Positions 54,213-63,277 of a stretch of DNA of 64,000 nt are shown piece by piece. The notes beneath the pieces were generated by a model that saw nothing but the letters and a program-made list of their open reading frames with translations, was not told where the DNA came from and did no database searches. The stretch's first letter is position 1. Every line of letters begins with the position of its first letter. The DNA is from Myxococcales bacterium (GTDB taxonomy: Bacteria; Myxococcota_A; Polyangia; Polyangiales; Ga0077539). The position numbers were made by a program, and so were the translations under genes. The stretch covers positions 43,150 through 107,149 of the forward strand of contig JAUSAZ010000171.1 in the NCBI GenBank assembly GCA_030652255.1. The letters run 5' to 3'.

Positions 54213-55877
54213 CTACGGGTCCGCGGCGGGCGCGGCGATGTGAACGCTGTCGATCACCCGCGGGGTCGCGGCGGGGTCGGCGTCCTGCGGGAGGGGCCAC
54301 GGGCCGTCGCTCCAGCGCGCGGGCATGCGGTCGAGGCCGAGGGCCCAGAGCGAGATGCCCGAGGCGTCGATGCGCAGCCGGAGGAAGTTCTTCCAGCCCT
54401 CCTCGCGCAGCGACGAGAAGGCCTCGTTGCCGTGCCGGTGAAACACCCTCACGCTCACGAAGAGGTACGTCCCCATGATGGCCCCGCCGAGCCAGTACCC
54501 GAGCACGGCGCTCGCGGCGATCATCACCGCGCGCCGCGCCACCACGTCGTACTGCACCCCGAGGGCGCGGGCGCACCAGAGCCCCGCGGCGGTGGCCCCG
54601 AGCGCCGCCAGCAGGTGCGACACCCCGTGCACCAGCCCCGCGCCCACCCGGTACAGCGGCCGGTTGGAGTCGGTGAAGTACACCACCGCGACGAGCAGCA
54701 GCACCACCAGGGAGATGGCGCTCGGCTGCTCGGCGACCTGCACCAGGCCCCGCCGGAGGGCCGCGTCGACGCCCTGGTCGATGGCCCCGAGGTCGGGCTG
54801 CGGCAGCAGCCAGGAGAGCAGGGTGTAGAGCGCCGCGGTCGCGAAGCCGAAGCGGAGGTTGAGCAGGGGGAAGGCCAGGTTGCGGTGCGCGAGCGCGAGC
54901 GACACCCGCCGCGAGGGGTACTCCGCCGCCACGCGGAAGCGCCGGGTCTCGCCCGTGCGCCCGCGCTCCAGGCGGCGCAGCGACGGGGTGTGCGTCGGGT
55001 GCAGGAAGGCCCCGCCGCCGCCGGAGGTGACGTACTGGGCCCCGCGGTCGGCGCCCTCGTCGGTGCGCTGCATCCGGCGGTAGTGGTGCAGGTCGCCCGC
55101 GAGCCAGAGCACCACCCGGGCGCGCTTCTCCTCGGTGATGTAGCGCACCAGGGACTGCAGCTGCGGGCCGTGGTCCTTGGCGTACTGCTGGCGGAAGACC
55201 CACGTGGGCTCGGCCAGCGCGATGATGACGTGGTCGCCCTCGCGGAGGTCCTTGAGGGCGCCCTCGAACCACCGGCGCTGCGGCACGTCGAGGTCGCACT
55301 GGAGCTGCACGTCCGCCGCGACGAGCCAGTGCCGGTGCGGCAGCCGCAGGCAGTGGTAGCTCCGCGTCTGGAAGGTCGCCCACATCCCGAGCGTGCCCTT
55401 CTGCGCGAAGGTGTTCACGAAGCCCACGAGCCCGTCGTACCAGTCGTGGTTGCCCGGGATCGCCAGCAGCAGCGGCCGCGGCGTCGGGGGCTCCGCCGGG
55501 GACACCCCCCGCAGCGGCGCGATGAGCCGCGACTCGTAGAGCGCCACGCTCCCGGAGGGGTACACCTGGTCGCCGCCCATGAGCAGGAGGTCACCGCGGG
55601 GGAGCGTCTCCCCGGCGGCCTCGATGGAGGGCCGCGACAGCGCGTGGAGCACCGCCGTCGTCGGCCGCCAGCCGTCCCCCGTGTCGGACACGTAGTCCAG
55701 CCAGAAGGCCTCGCGGTCGGCGAAGGAGCGAGGCTCCTGCGCCTCGCCCAGCGCCAGCAGCAGGCGGAAGTCCGCGCGCGTCGCGAAGACCTCCGTGAGC
55801 ACGGTCTGCAGCCCCGTGCGAACCAGCTGCGCCGGGTCGTACCAGCCCACCATGTCGGGACGCTCGGGCGCGGTCAT
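54213..55877 (-). CDS. Membrane-anchored calcineurin-like metallophosphoesterase
   Basis: 554 residues. The N-terminal ~330 residues form a metallophosphatase with LLMGGDQVYPSG, AIPGNHDWYDG and WLAGDLHHYRR, three of the metal-binding motifs. The C-terminal half holds about four to five transmembrane helices (SLVVLLLVAVVYFT, LLAALGATAAGLW, AVLGYWLGGAIMGTYLF). No signal peptide precedes the enzyme, so the catalytic part probably faces the cytoplasm. Substrate unknown; a phospholipid or nucleotide is possible. ATG 55877 is chosen, 20 bases after the Coq4-like gene, indicating an operon. Confidence 0.8.
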   Translation of the reverse strand: MTAPERPDMVGWYDPAQLVRTGLQTVLTEVFATRADFRLLLALGEAQEPRSFADREAFWLDYVSDTGDGWRPTTAVLHALSRPSIEAAGETLPRGDLLLMGGDQVYPSGSVALYESRLIAPLRGVSPAEPPTPRPLLLAIPGNHDWYDGLVGFVNTFAQKGTLGMWATFQTRSYHCLRLPHRHWLVAADVQLQCDLDVPQRRWFEGALKDLREGDHVIIALAEPTWVFRQQYAKDHGPQLQSLVRYITEEKRARVVLWLAGDLHHYRRMQRTDEGADRGAQYVTSGGGGAFLHPTHTPSLRRLERGRTGETRRFRVAAEYPSRRVSLALAHRNLAFPLLNLRFGFATAALYTLLSWLLPQPDLGAIDQGVDAALRRGLVQVAEQPSAISLVVLLLVAVVYFTDSNRPLYRVGAGLVHGVSHLLAALGATAAGLWCARALGVQYDVVARRAVMIAASAVLGYWLGGAIMGTYLFVSVRVFHRHGNEAFSSLREEGWKNFLRLRIDASGISLWALGLDRMPARWSDGPWPLPQDADPAATPRVIDSVHIAAPAADP

Positions 55878-55897
55878 CCGCGCGACGATAGCCCCCG

Positions 55898-56572
55898 CTA
55901 CGCCGCCGGCGCGAGCCGCGCCTCCACCCCGGCGCGGTCGACGCCGTAGCGGGCCCGCACCTCCGCGAGCGGGAGCGCCCAGAGCTCGTCCCACGGCGCG
56001 CCGAAGAGGCTGCGGCTCGCGCGGCCGAGCAGCCAGCCGCGCACCACCTCCTCCATGCGGCGCTCGCGGTCGTCGAAGCCCTCCGGCCCGAGGGTGTTGA
56101 GCATGCCCGCGGCCAGCAGGGTGACGCCCAGCTTCGACGGAAACTGCGCCAGGTAGAAGGCCTGAAGCCCGAGCTCGCCCGCCACGTCGGTGCCGAAGCC
56201 CGTCACCACGTGCCAGATGTCGTGGGTGTCGTAGAGGTGCGCGCTCACGAACTCGTGCTGCGTCCCGACCGGCAGCGCCGGGAAGTCGCTCGGGTCGAAG
56301 CCGTTGACCCGCAGGTGGTCGGCGAAGGCCCGGCCGAGCGTCCCCTCGGGCAGCCGGCCGAGGGCGCCGCGGTCGAAGCTCAGCTTGCGGCGCTCGGCGA
56401 GGGCCCGGCGCCCCACCTCGTCGCGCGCGAACCAGTCGATCATCGGCTGCACCTCCGCGGGCGTGCGGATGGCGTCGACGATGCTGAACACCCCGGCGAT
56501 CTCCCGCGGGTCGCGCACCAGCATCAAGAAGCCCCGCAGCGCCTTCACCTTCGCCAGCATCGGATGTCCCAT
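55898..56572 (-). CDS. Coq4-like protein
   Basis: 224 residues. The central segment THDIWHVVTGFGTDVAGE contains the Coq4 signature HDxxH-x11-E (His117, Asp118, His121, Glu133), which coordinates a metal in eukaryotic Coq4. The flanks (LGLQAFYLAQFPS) also fit the family. In mitochondria Coq4 is needed for ubiquinone ring modification. No ubiquinone gene is nearby, and myxobacteria mostly use menaquinone, so a different small-molecule role is likely. ATG 56572 is used. It is transcribed away from the tetR/P450 pair across a shared inverted repeat. Confidence 0.8.
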   Translation of the reverse strand: MGHPMLAKVKALRGFLMLVRDPREIAGVFSIVDAIRTPAEVQPMIDWFARDEVGRRALAERRKLSFDRGALGRLPEGTLGRAFADHLRVNGFDPSDFPALPVGTQHEFVSAHLYDTHDIWHVVTGFGTDVAGELGLQAFYLAQFPSKLGVTLLAAGMLNTLGPEGFDDRERRMEEVVRGWLLGRASRSLFGAPWDELWALPLAEVRARYGVDRAGVEARLAPAA

Positions 56573-56642
56573 CGGTAGCCCTCGTCGCTTTCTTCCCGCG
56601 GTGCGCCGCGCGGGGCCCTTGTTCCCGCGCGCCGGGGTGTTA

Positions 56643-56683
56643 GGAATATGCGAGTGTTCGCTCACGTTTACTACTCGCATTCC
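56643..56683. promoter_or_regulatory. Probable TetR operator between coq4-like and tetR genes
   Basis: GGAATATGCGAGT (56643-56655) and ACTCGCATTCC (56673-56683) form an inverted repeat (perfect over ATGCGAGT/ACTCGCAT) in the 133-base divergent gap. The interior GTGTTCGCTCACGTTTACT is the least GC-rich part of the gap and may hold -10 boxes. Its size and position suit autoregulation by the TetR protein and joint control of both divergent units. Confidence 0.55.
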
Positions 56684-56705
56684 CCCGGGGCGCCGGTCGA
56701 GGGCC

Positions 56706-57326
56706 ATGGTTGCAGCGCGTAAACTCGCGGCCCGCAAGGAGCCCCGGCAGGAGCGCTCGAAGGACACGGTGGGGAGCATCCTCCGAGCGACTGCTCGCAT
56801 TCTCACCCGCGACGGCTACGAGGGCGCGACCACCAACCGCATCGCGGAGGTGGCGGGGGTGAGCGTGGGCTCGCTGTACCAGTACTTCCCCAACAAGGAC
56901 GCCATCGTGGCGGCGCTCATCGACGCGCACTGCGAGGAGATGTTCGAGGTGTTCCGTCGCGAGCTGGTGGCGGTGGCGGGGGCCGGGCTGGAGGTCGCGA
57001 CGCGCGCCGTGGTCTCCGCGCAGATCGAGGCGCACAAGCTCAACCCGAGGCTGCACCGGGTGTTCCTCGAGCAGCTCCCGAAGGTGGGGATGCTCAAGCG
57101 CTTCCACGAGATCAACCGCCGCTCCGAGCTGCTGGTGCGCACCTACCTCGAGGCCCGCCGCGACGAGATGCGCCCGGCCAACCTCGACCTCGCGGCCTTC
57201 CTCCTGGTGACCACCGTCGAGGCCGTCACCCACGCCGCCGTCATCGACCAGACCGAGCGCCTCGACGACCCCGATTTCATCACCGAGGTGACCGCGCTCT
57301 GCGTGCGCTACCTCGCGAAAGGATAG
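56706..57326 (+). CDS. TetR-family transcriptional regulator
   Basis: 206 residues. The N-terminal HTH is clear: SILRATARILTRDGYEGATTNRIAEVAGVSVGSLYQYFPNKDAIVAAL (residues ~24-70). The C-terminal helical ligand domain is of the TetR_C type found with lipid- and drug-responsive members. It lies 11 bases before a P450 gene, so they share a transcript, and it faces the Coq4-like gene across an inverted repeat. Likely a repressor that responds to a hydrophobic compound handled by the P450. Confidence 0.9.
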   Translation: MVAARKLAARKEPRQERSKDTVGSILRATARILTRDGYEGATTNRIAEVAGVSVGSLYQYFPNKDAIVAALIDAHCEEMFEVFRRELVAVAGAGLEVATRAVVSAQIEAHKLNPRLHRVFLEQLPKVGMLKRFHEINRRSELLVRTYLEARRDEMRPANLDLAAFLLVTTVEAVTHAAVIDQTERLDDPDFITEVTALCVRYLAKG

Positions 57327-57337
57327 CGGCCCCACCG

Positions 57338-58741
57338 ATGAGCCCCGCCCTCCCCCGCCGCGCGCTGCGCGACCTGCCCACCCTCAAGGGCGACCCCCTG
57401 CTCGGCAACCTCCGCGACGCGCGGCGCGACCCCATCCTGCTCTTCGAGCGCCTCGCCCGCCTCGGGGGCGACCTCGCGGCGCTGCGCTTCGGCCCCTACG
57501 GGTACCTCGTGCTCCAGGGGCCCGACGCGGTGCGCCACGTGCTGGTCGAGAACGCCCGCGCCTACCAGAAGAGCCCCAGCTACCGCGGGCTGCGGATGAT
57601 CCTCGGCAACGGGCTCATCACCTCCGAGGGGGAGTTCTGGAAGCGGCAGCGCAAGCTGGCGCAGCCGGCCTTCCACCGCGAGCGCCTCGGGGCCCTGGCC
57701 GACGCGATGGTGTCCGACACCGCCGACATGCTCGCGCAGTGGCGCCGCGAGGGCGACCGCGGCTTCGACCTGCACGACGCCATGATGCACCTCACGCTGC
57801 GCATCGTCGGGCACGCGCTGTTCTCCACCGACGTGCAGGGCGACGCGGGCGCCGTGGGTGCGGCCTTCGCGGTGGCCATCGAGCGCGCCAACGAGGAGGC
57901 CGTGTCGCTGGTGCACCTGCCCACCTGGCTGCCGCTGCCGGGCAACGCCCGCTTCCACGGGGCGATGAAGACCCTCGACGCACTCGTGCACCGGATCATC
58001 GGCGAGCGCCGCGCGATGCCCGAGGAGAAGCACCCGCGCGACCTGCTCTCGATGCTGATGTCGGCGCGCGACGACGAGGGGGCGGGCATGAGCGACGCGC
58101 AGCTGCGCGACGAGGTGATGTCCATCGTGGGCGCCGGGCACGAGACCACCGCCAACGCCCTCGCGTGGACCTTCCACGTCCTGGGCGACCACCCCGAGGC
58201 GGCGGCGCGCGTGGCGGCGGAGGCGCAGGCGGCCTTCGGCGAGCGCACCCCGACGATGGACGACTGCCGGGCGCTCCCGTACACGAAGCGCGTGGTGGAG
58301 GAGGCCATGCGGCTCTACCCCCCCGTGTGGGGCCTGGAGCGCATCGCCATCGAGGACGACGTGGTGGGCGACGTGCGGGTGCCGAAGGGCACGCTGGTGG
58401 GGGTGATCCCCTGGTGCATCCACCGCGACCCGCGGTGGTGGCCCGACCCGGAGCGCTTCGACCCCGACCGCTTCCTCCCGGCGGCGGTGGAGGCGCGGCC
58501 GCGATACGCCTACCTGCCCTTCGGCGCGGGCCCGCGGGTGTGCATCGGCAACAGCTTCGCGCTGATGGAAGCCCAGCTCGCGCTGGCCATGATCGCGCGG
58601 GAGTACCGCCTCGAGCGCGCCCCCTGGCACCGCGCGGTGCTCGACGCGAGCGTCACGCTGCGCCCGAAGGGGGGCATGCCGATGGTGCGACGGCGGCGCG
58701 AGGCGGCGGGCGCGGCGCTCGACCGGCCGCTGCCGGCGTAG
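57338..58741 (+). CDS. Cytochrome P450
   Basis: 467 residues, soluble form. I-helix AGHETTANALAW, ExxR region VVEEAMRLYPP, PERF segment, and haem-binding loop FGAGPRVCIGNSF with ligand Cys402. The pattern (PSYRGLRMILGNGLITSEGEFWKRQRKLAQPAFH) is that of the CYP4/CYP102-like bacterial group that hydroxylates fatty acids and terpenes. Redox partners are not encoded nearby. Co-transcribed with the TetR regulator. Substrate unknown; fatty-acid hydroxylation is plausible given the family. Confidence 0.92.
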   Translation: MSPALPRRALRDLPTLKGDPLLGNLRDARRDPILLFERLARLGGDLAALRFGPYGYLVLQGPDAVRHVLVENARAYQKSPSYRGLRMILGNGLITSEGEFWKRQRKLAQPAFHRERLGALADAMVSDTADMLAQWRREGDRGFDLHDAMMHLTLRIVGHALFSTDVQGDAGAVGAAFAVAIERANEEAVSLVHLPTWLPLPGNARFHGAMKTLDALVHRIIGERRAMPEEKHPRDLLSMLMSARDDEGAGMSDAQLRDEVMSIVGAGHETTANALAWTFHVLGDHPEAAARVAAEAQAAFGERTPTMDDCRALPYTKRVVEEAMRLYPPVWGLERIAIEDDVVGDVRVPKGTLVGVIPWCIHRDPRWWPDPERFDPDRFLPAAVEARPRYAYLPFGAGPRVCIGNSFALMEAQLALAMIAREYRLERAPWHRAVLDASVTLRPKGGMPMVRRRREAAGAALDRPLPA

Positions 58742-58744
58742 CGG

Positions 58745-59797
58745 TCAGCGCCGCAGGGCGTGGAGGGCCCAGGAGGCGAGCGCCACCGGGAGCACGTAGA
58801 GCGTCGCCCAGCCGAGGCCCCACCCGAGCGCGCGGGCGAGCGAGCCTTCGCAGCCGTGGCGGTCGTTGGCCACGCGCCCGATGGCGCGCATGAAGAGCCA
58901 GTACATCAGGAAGAACACCAGCGGCAGGGCGAGCTCGACGAGCACCCACGCGGCCCCCAGCGCCAGGCCCAGCACCACCGCCAGGGCGAGCATCACGAGC
59001 AGCCCCTCGCCGTCGCCGCTGCACCCGTCGCAGCCAGGGTCGCAGCCGCTGGGGAGGCGATCGGCCCAGCTCGACCCGCGCGGTCGGGCAGCGACGCCGG
59101 GGCCGTGCTCGACGAGGGCGGGGCGGCCCCACGGGGTGAAGTACACGACGTCGTCGCGGAGGCGGAACCCGCGGTAGAGCAGGGTGGTGAGGGCGCCCGC
59201 GACGATGACCCACCAGAGCGCGAGCACGAGCTCGACCTCGACCCAGCGAGGGAGGCGCACCGCCGCGGGGAGCAGCACCGCCGAGGCCGCGAGGCACGCC
59301 ATCAGCACCAGGGCGGTGGAGCGGCCGGAGAGGCGCGGCGCGGCGGCGAGGAGCAACCGGCGGGCGTTGACCCGGTAGCCCGACGCCCCGCGCTGGGGGA
59401 GGGCCTCGGCGACGGGCTCCTCGGGGTCGCGGTTCTCCACGGTGACCTGCGCGCCGCGGCCCGAGAGGGCGATCGCCGTCGCGATGCCCACCGCCGCCAA
59501 GGCCCCGAGCACCACCTCCACGGGCGAGCTCGACCACACGTGGTAGCGCCGCTCGGCGAAGACCAGCGCCCCCGCGCAGATGCCCACGAAGGAGACCGCC
59601 AGCGACGCCCGGCGCGCCGACCGGGTGGACCACTCGTACGCGCAGCGCGCGCAGGTGGGGCGACCGTCGACGCGGAAGCGGTAGCACTCGTCGCAGAGGG
59701 CGCGGGCGCAGTCGCCGCAGCGCACCAGGGCCTCGCGCCGCGGGTGGTCGGCGCAGGCCGGCGGGAGCGCGGCGACGTCGCCCGGGGCTGCTCTCAC
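58745..59797 (-). CDS. Membrane protein with N-terminal B-box-like zinc ribbon
   Basis: 350 residues from GTG (VRAAPGDVAALPPACADHPR). A B-box-type zinc motif appears first: CADHPRREALVRCGDCARALCDECYRF...PTCARC. Two transmembrane helix pairs (residues ~80-125 and ~160-215) follow, then a loop containing CDPGCDGCSG and two to three more helices near the C-terminus. Similar proteins are widespread in Myxococcota without known function. The GTG overlaps the reductase stop by 4 bases (GTGA). Confidence 0.75.
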   Translation of the reverse strand: MRAAPGDVAALPPACADHPRREALVRCGDCARALCDECYRFRVDGRPTCARCAYEWSTRSARRASLAVSFVGICAGALVFAERRYHVWSSSPVEVVLGALAAVGIATAIALSGRGAQVTVENRDPEEPVAEALPQRGASGYRVNARRLLLAAAPRLSGRSTALVLMACLAASAVLLPAAVRLPRWVEVELVLALWWVIVAGALTTLLYRGFRLRDDVVYFTPWGRPALVEHGPGVAARPRGSSWADRLPSGCDPGCDGCSGDGEGLLVMLALAVVLGLALGAAWVLVELALPLVFFLMYWLFMRAIGRVANDRHGCEGSLARALGWGLGWATLYVLPVALASWALHALRR

Positions 59798-60483
59798 CAC
59801 TCGTAGACCTTCCCGCTCCAGTTGAGGAAGCTGCCGCTCTGGGCGAGCGTGAGGCCGTCGATGAGCCCGACGAGCGCCCGCACCGAGTCGCCCACCGCGA
59901 GCGGCGCCGAGGTGCCGCCCATGTCGGTCTGCACCCAGCCCGGGTTGAACACCACCGACACCACGTCGCGGTCGCGCAGGTCGTTCGCGAGGTTGCGCGA
60001 GGCCATGTTGAGCGCGGCCTTCGACATCCGGTACGCGTAGGCGCCGCCCGAACGGTTGTCCCCGATCGATCCCATGCCCGAGGAGATGTGCACCACCTTG
60101 CGGGTGCCCGCCCGGAGCAGGCTGGGCAGCAGCGCCCGCGTCACCCGCACCGGGCCCAGCGCGTTGACCGAGTACACCCGCAGCGCCTCCTCGGTGGTCA
60201 CGGCCTCCAACGAGGCCCACTCGTCGCGCATCCCGGCGTTGTTGACCAGCACGTCGACGGCCTCGGCGCCGAGCTCGCGCGCGAAGGCCGCCACGCTCTC
60301 GTCGTCGCCCACGTCGCAGGCCAGCACCCGCAGCTGCCCCGGGTGCGCGGCCCCCAGCGCGTGCAGGGCCTCCGCCGCCGCGGGCTCTCGCACGGCCCCC
60401 ACGACCCGCTCGCCCCGCGCGAGGTACTGCCTCACGAACTCCAGCCCGATGCCCCGGTTGGCCCCCGTCACGACGATGTTCAT
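59794..60483 (-). CDS. Short-chain dehydrogenase/reductase, CsgA/sniffer-like
   Basis: 229 residues. Rossmann motif TGANRGIG at the start, NNAG, catalytic Ser in HISSGMGSIG and Tyr-x3-Lys in YAYRMSKAAL, then NPGWVQTDMGG. The size and segments resemble the sniffer/C-factor group, which includes Myxococcus CsgA. CsgA itself takes part in developmental signalling and can oxidise phosphatidic-acid or cardiolipin-type lipids; identity with CsgA cannot be claimed from sequence alone, since this group is common. ATG 60483 sets the NAD-binding motif at the N-terminus. Confidence 0.85.
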   Translation of the reverse strand: MNIVVTGANRGIGLEFVRQYLARGERVVGAVREPAAAEALHALGAAHPGQLRVLACDVGDDESVAAFARELGAEAVDVLVNNAGMRDEWASLEAVTTEEALRVYSVNALGPVRVTRALLPSLLRAGTRKVVHISSGMGSIGDNRSGGAYAYRMSKAALNMASRNLANDLRDRDVVSVVFNPGWVQTDMGGTSAPLAVGDSVRALVGLIDGLTLAQSGSFLNWSGKVYEW

Positions 60484-60591
60484 GGCCGCGGAGCCTGCCA
60501 CCATCGGCGCCGCCGGGTCACGGCCCCCCGTAGGCACCCGATGGCGCCACGCTCATTCTCCGGACGCCAGCGGATACACTCCGCCCCCGAA

Positions 60592-63240
60592 ATGCCCCCC
60601 CGCCCGCGCCTCGCCTCCTCCGTCGTCCTCGGCCTCGCGCTCCTCTCGGGCTGTCACGGCCGCCGCGCGCGCACGACCCGCCCCGCCGGGTCTCCCCGCT
60701 GGATCGTCGCCGCCGCCGACGGCCCGGCCATCCGGGTGCGCGGGGGCCTGGTGCTGAAGGGCGCCCTGCGCGCCGACAACGGCCGCGTCGCCCGGCCCCC
60801 GTACCCCGCGAGCCCGATCGCCGCCACGGCCTGGCTCGCCGACGGCGCCTGGCTCTTCGCCGCCGCGGACGGGACCCTCTACCGCGCGAGCTCCTTCACC
60901 GGCGCGCTCGCCGTCGTCGGCGCGCTGCCCTTCCGCCTCCGCCCCATCGAGGACGACGGGGCGATGCACCGCCGCGGCGTTCACTCCCGCGGCGCGCTCG
61001 TGGTGCTCGACGACGCCCTCGGCGCCCACGCCGTCGCGCCCGACGGATCGCACCGCCCGCTGCCCCTCGGCCGCGCCCTCTCGGCGTGCTTCGCCAGCGC
61101 GACGGACCTCTACGCCGTGTCCGAGCCCGGCGTGCTGCGCGCCTCCCACGACGGCGGCGCCCGCTTCGCCGTCGAGCGCGCCCCCGCGGGCGTCCCCCTC
61201 GCCGTCTGGAACGCCGACGACGACACCTTCCTCCGCACCACCGCGGGCACCTTCCGCCTCGCGGGCCGGTCCTTCGTGCCCGACGCCTCGGCCCCGACGC
61301 CCGCCGCGTGGCTGGGCGTCCCCCGCGCGGTGCTCGACGGCCTGCGCGACGCCACCGCCGCCCTCCCGCTGCGCCTGCACCCCGAGCGCTCGGCCGCGCT
61401 CCCCCGCGGGCGCGTCGCGCAGATCGTCGACGGCGCCCTGGAGATCGTCGACGGCCGCACCGGCCGCGCGCTCGCCCGGGATACCCTCCCAGGTAACGAC
61501 TGCGCCCTCCACGCCGCCCACGGCGGGCTGCGCGCGGTCTGCCGCCACGCCGCCTGGGCCACCCTCGTCGCCGCCCGCGACGCCGACCGCCCCGGCTGGA
61601 CCATCCTCCGCGACGAGGCCCGCGCCGAGCCCGCCGGCACCGCCACCTTCGACGACGCCTCCGCCGCGTGGGCCGTGCAGGCTCCCTGCGCGCAGCACCC
61701 CCTCCTCGACCCCCGCGACGTCTGCCTCTACGACGCCCGCGGCCTGCCCCTCGACGTGCGCCTGCCCGTCCCCGCGACGGTGCTCGCCGTCCATGCCGGC
61801 GCCGCCCTCGCCGTCGAGGCCTCCGCCGAGGGTCGCGCGCCGCGGATGTTCCTCCTTCGCGACGGCGCCGCCACTGAGCTCAGCCCTCCGGACGACCTCC
61901 GCGCCCCCGTCGCCGCCGCGTGGACCGCCGCCAACCTCACCCTCGCCCACGCCACCGCCGCCGCCCCGCTCGCGCTCTCCGTCGCCACCGCCCCCGCGGG
62001 CGCCAACCCCGCATGGCGCCGCGTGGCCGTGCCCGCCCACCTGACCCGCGCGCTGCTCGCCCCCGACGGCGCGGCGCTGCTCTACGGCGCCGACGCCCAC
62101 GCCCTCGCCCGCTCGCGCAACGGCGACCCGGTGGTGTCTTTACCATCGCCCGTAATCGGCGCCCCGTCGGCGCTCGCGCTCGACCCCGACGCGACGTCGT
62201 TCTGCGTGGGCGCCTGGTGCCGCCTGGGCGGGGCGCTCACCCTCGCGCCGCCGCCCGCTGCCCCCGCGCGGGTGCTCGCCCGCGCCGACGACCCGCCGGC
62301 CGCGCAGCCCGCCCGACGACCGCAGCGCACCGTCCGCTGCGAGCACGGCGCCGTCTCCCCCGCGCCCGAGATCGACCGGGGCGCCGCGGTGAGCGGCCAC
62401 GCCGTGCAGTGGTCGCTCGCGGGCGCGACGCTCACGGTCACCTGGTCGGGCGAGACCGCGCGGGCCTCGGTCACGGGCGCCGTCACCGTGCGCCCGGGCG
62501 CGAGCGCCACCGGCCGCGGGGTGCAGGGGGACGGCGGCCCCGCGGCGCTGATCGAGCTGTGCGCCCCCTCCGGGTGCGACCACCTGCTGGCGCTGCCGAC
62601 GGGCTACACCGCGCTCGGGCTCGGCCGCGCGCAGGTCGGCGGCGTGGAGGTGCTGCGCCGTCCGGGGGGCTACGTCGCGCGGGCCGACGACGCGCGCGAC
62701 GGGGTCACCCTGGTCACGCTGGTGGCCCTCGACGCGACGGGCGCCGTCACCGCGCGGCGCACCTACGCCCTCGCGGCGGCGCGCGATGAGGCCCACGTCG
62801 GGAGCTGGTCGGGCCGCGACGGTCTATGGGTCGACGACCGCGCGGGGCGCTCGCGCTTCCTCGCGCTCGACCCGGGCGACGCGGCGGGCGAGGCGCTGGC
62901 CACCGCGGACGCGACCAGCGAACGCACCGCGGGCTGCGCCGCGGCGGAGGCCACGGGCGAGGCGAGGCTCATCCACCGGGTGGCGCAGGTGCGGGGCCCC
63001 GGGTGGTTCGTCGAGGCGGGCGAGTGGCAGGTGGAGGAGGTGGTGGCGCTCGGCCCGGCGGGGGCCTGCGCGCGGAGCATCACCGGCGGCGAGGCGCGCG
63101 ACGAGCGCGAGGCGGGCGCCGGGCGCGAGGAGCACGAGCCGGTGCGGAGCTTCGTGCTGCGCGCGACCGGGGCGGACACCTTCGAGGGCCGCGCGTGGTC
63201 GGGCCGGCGCGCCATCGCGCTGCGCTGCCGGATGGAGTGA
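60592..63240 (+). CDS. Large lipoprotein of unknown function, propeller-like
   Basis: 882 residues from MPPRPRLASSVVLGLALLSGCHG, a lipoprotein signal. The body is beta-rich with recurring units (GSHRPLPLGRALSACFASATDLYAVSEPGVLRASHDGG; TFLRTTAGTFRLAGRSF) reminiscent of BNR/Sortilin-type propeller blades, and a few scattered Cys pairs. No catalytic motif or membrane segment follows the signal. Codon use is typical of the window. The ORF-track start at 60088 is an upstream shadow over the SDR gene. Confidence 0.7.
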   Translation: MPPRPRLASSVVLGLALLSGCHGRRARTTRPAGSPRWIVAAADGPAIRVRGGLVLKGALRADNGRVARPPYPASPIAATAWLADGAWLFAAADGTLYRASSFTGALAVVGALPFRLRPIEDDGAMHRRGVHSRGALVVLDDALGAHAVAPDGSHRPLPLGRALSACFASATDLYAVSEPGVLRASHDGGARFAVERAPAGVPLAVWNADDDTFLRTTAGTFRLAGRSFVPDASAPTPAAWLGVPRAVLDGLRDATAALPLRLHPERSAALPRGRVAQIVDGALEIVDGRTGRALARDTLPGNDCALHAAHGGLRAVCRHAAWATLVAARDADRPGWTILRDEARAEPAGTATFDDASAAWAVQAPCAQHPLLDPRDVCLYDARGLPLDVRLPVPATVLAVHAGAALAVEASAEGRAPRMFLLRDGAATELSPPDDLRAPVAAAWTAANLTLAHATAAAPLALSVATAPAGANPAWRRVAVPAHLTRALLAPDGAALLYGADAHALARSRNGDPVVSLPSPVIGAPSALALDPDATSFCVGAWCRLGGALTLAPPPAAPARVLARADDPPAAQPARRPQRTVRCEHGAVSPAPEIDRGAAVSGHAVQWSLAGATLTVTWSGETARASVTGAVTVRPGASATGRGVQGDGGPAALIELCAPSGCDHLLALPTGYTALGLGRAQVGGVEVLRRPGGYVARADDARDGVTLVTLVALDATGAVTARRTYALAAARDEAHVGSWSGRDGLWVDDRAGRSRFLALDPGDAAGEALATADATSERTAGCAAAEATGEARLIHRVAQVRGPGWFVEAGEWQVEEVVALGPAGACARSITGGEARDEREAGAGREEHEPVRSFVLRATGADTFEGRAWSGRRAIALRCRME

Positions 63241-63277
63241 GGAGAGGGAGAGAGAGGGAGGGAGAGCGGGGAGGGGA
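63241..63277. other. Purine-rich spacer between convergent genes
   Basis: GGAGAGGGAGAGAGAGGGAG-type homopurine tract of about 35 bases between two convergent genes. It may slow or end transcription or form unusual DNA structure; it is too short to be coding. Confidence 0.5.
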
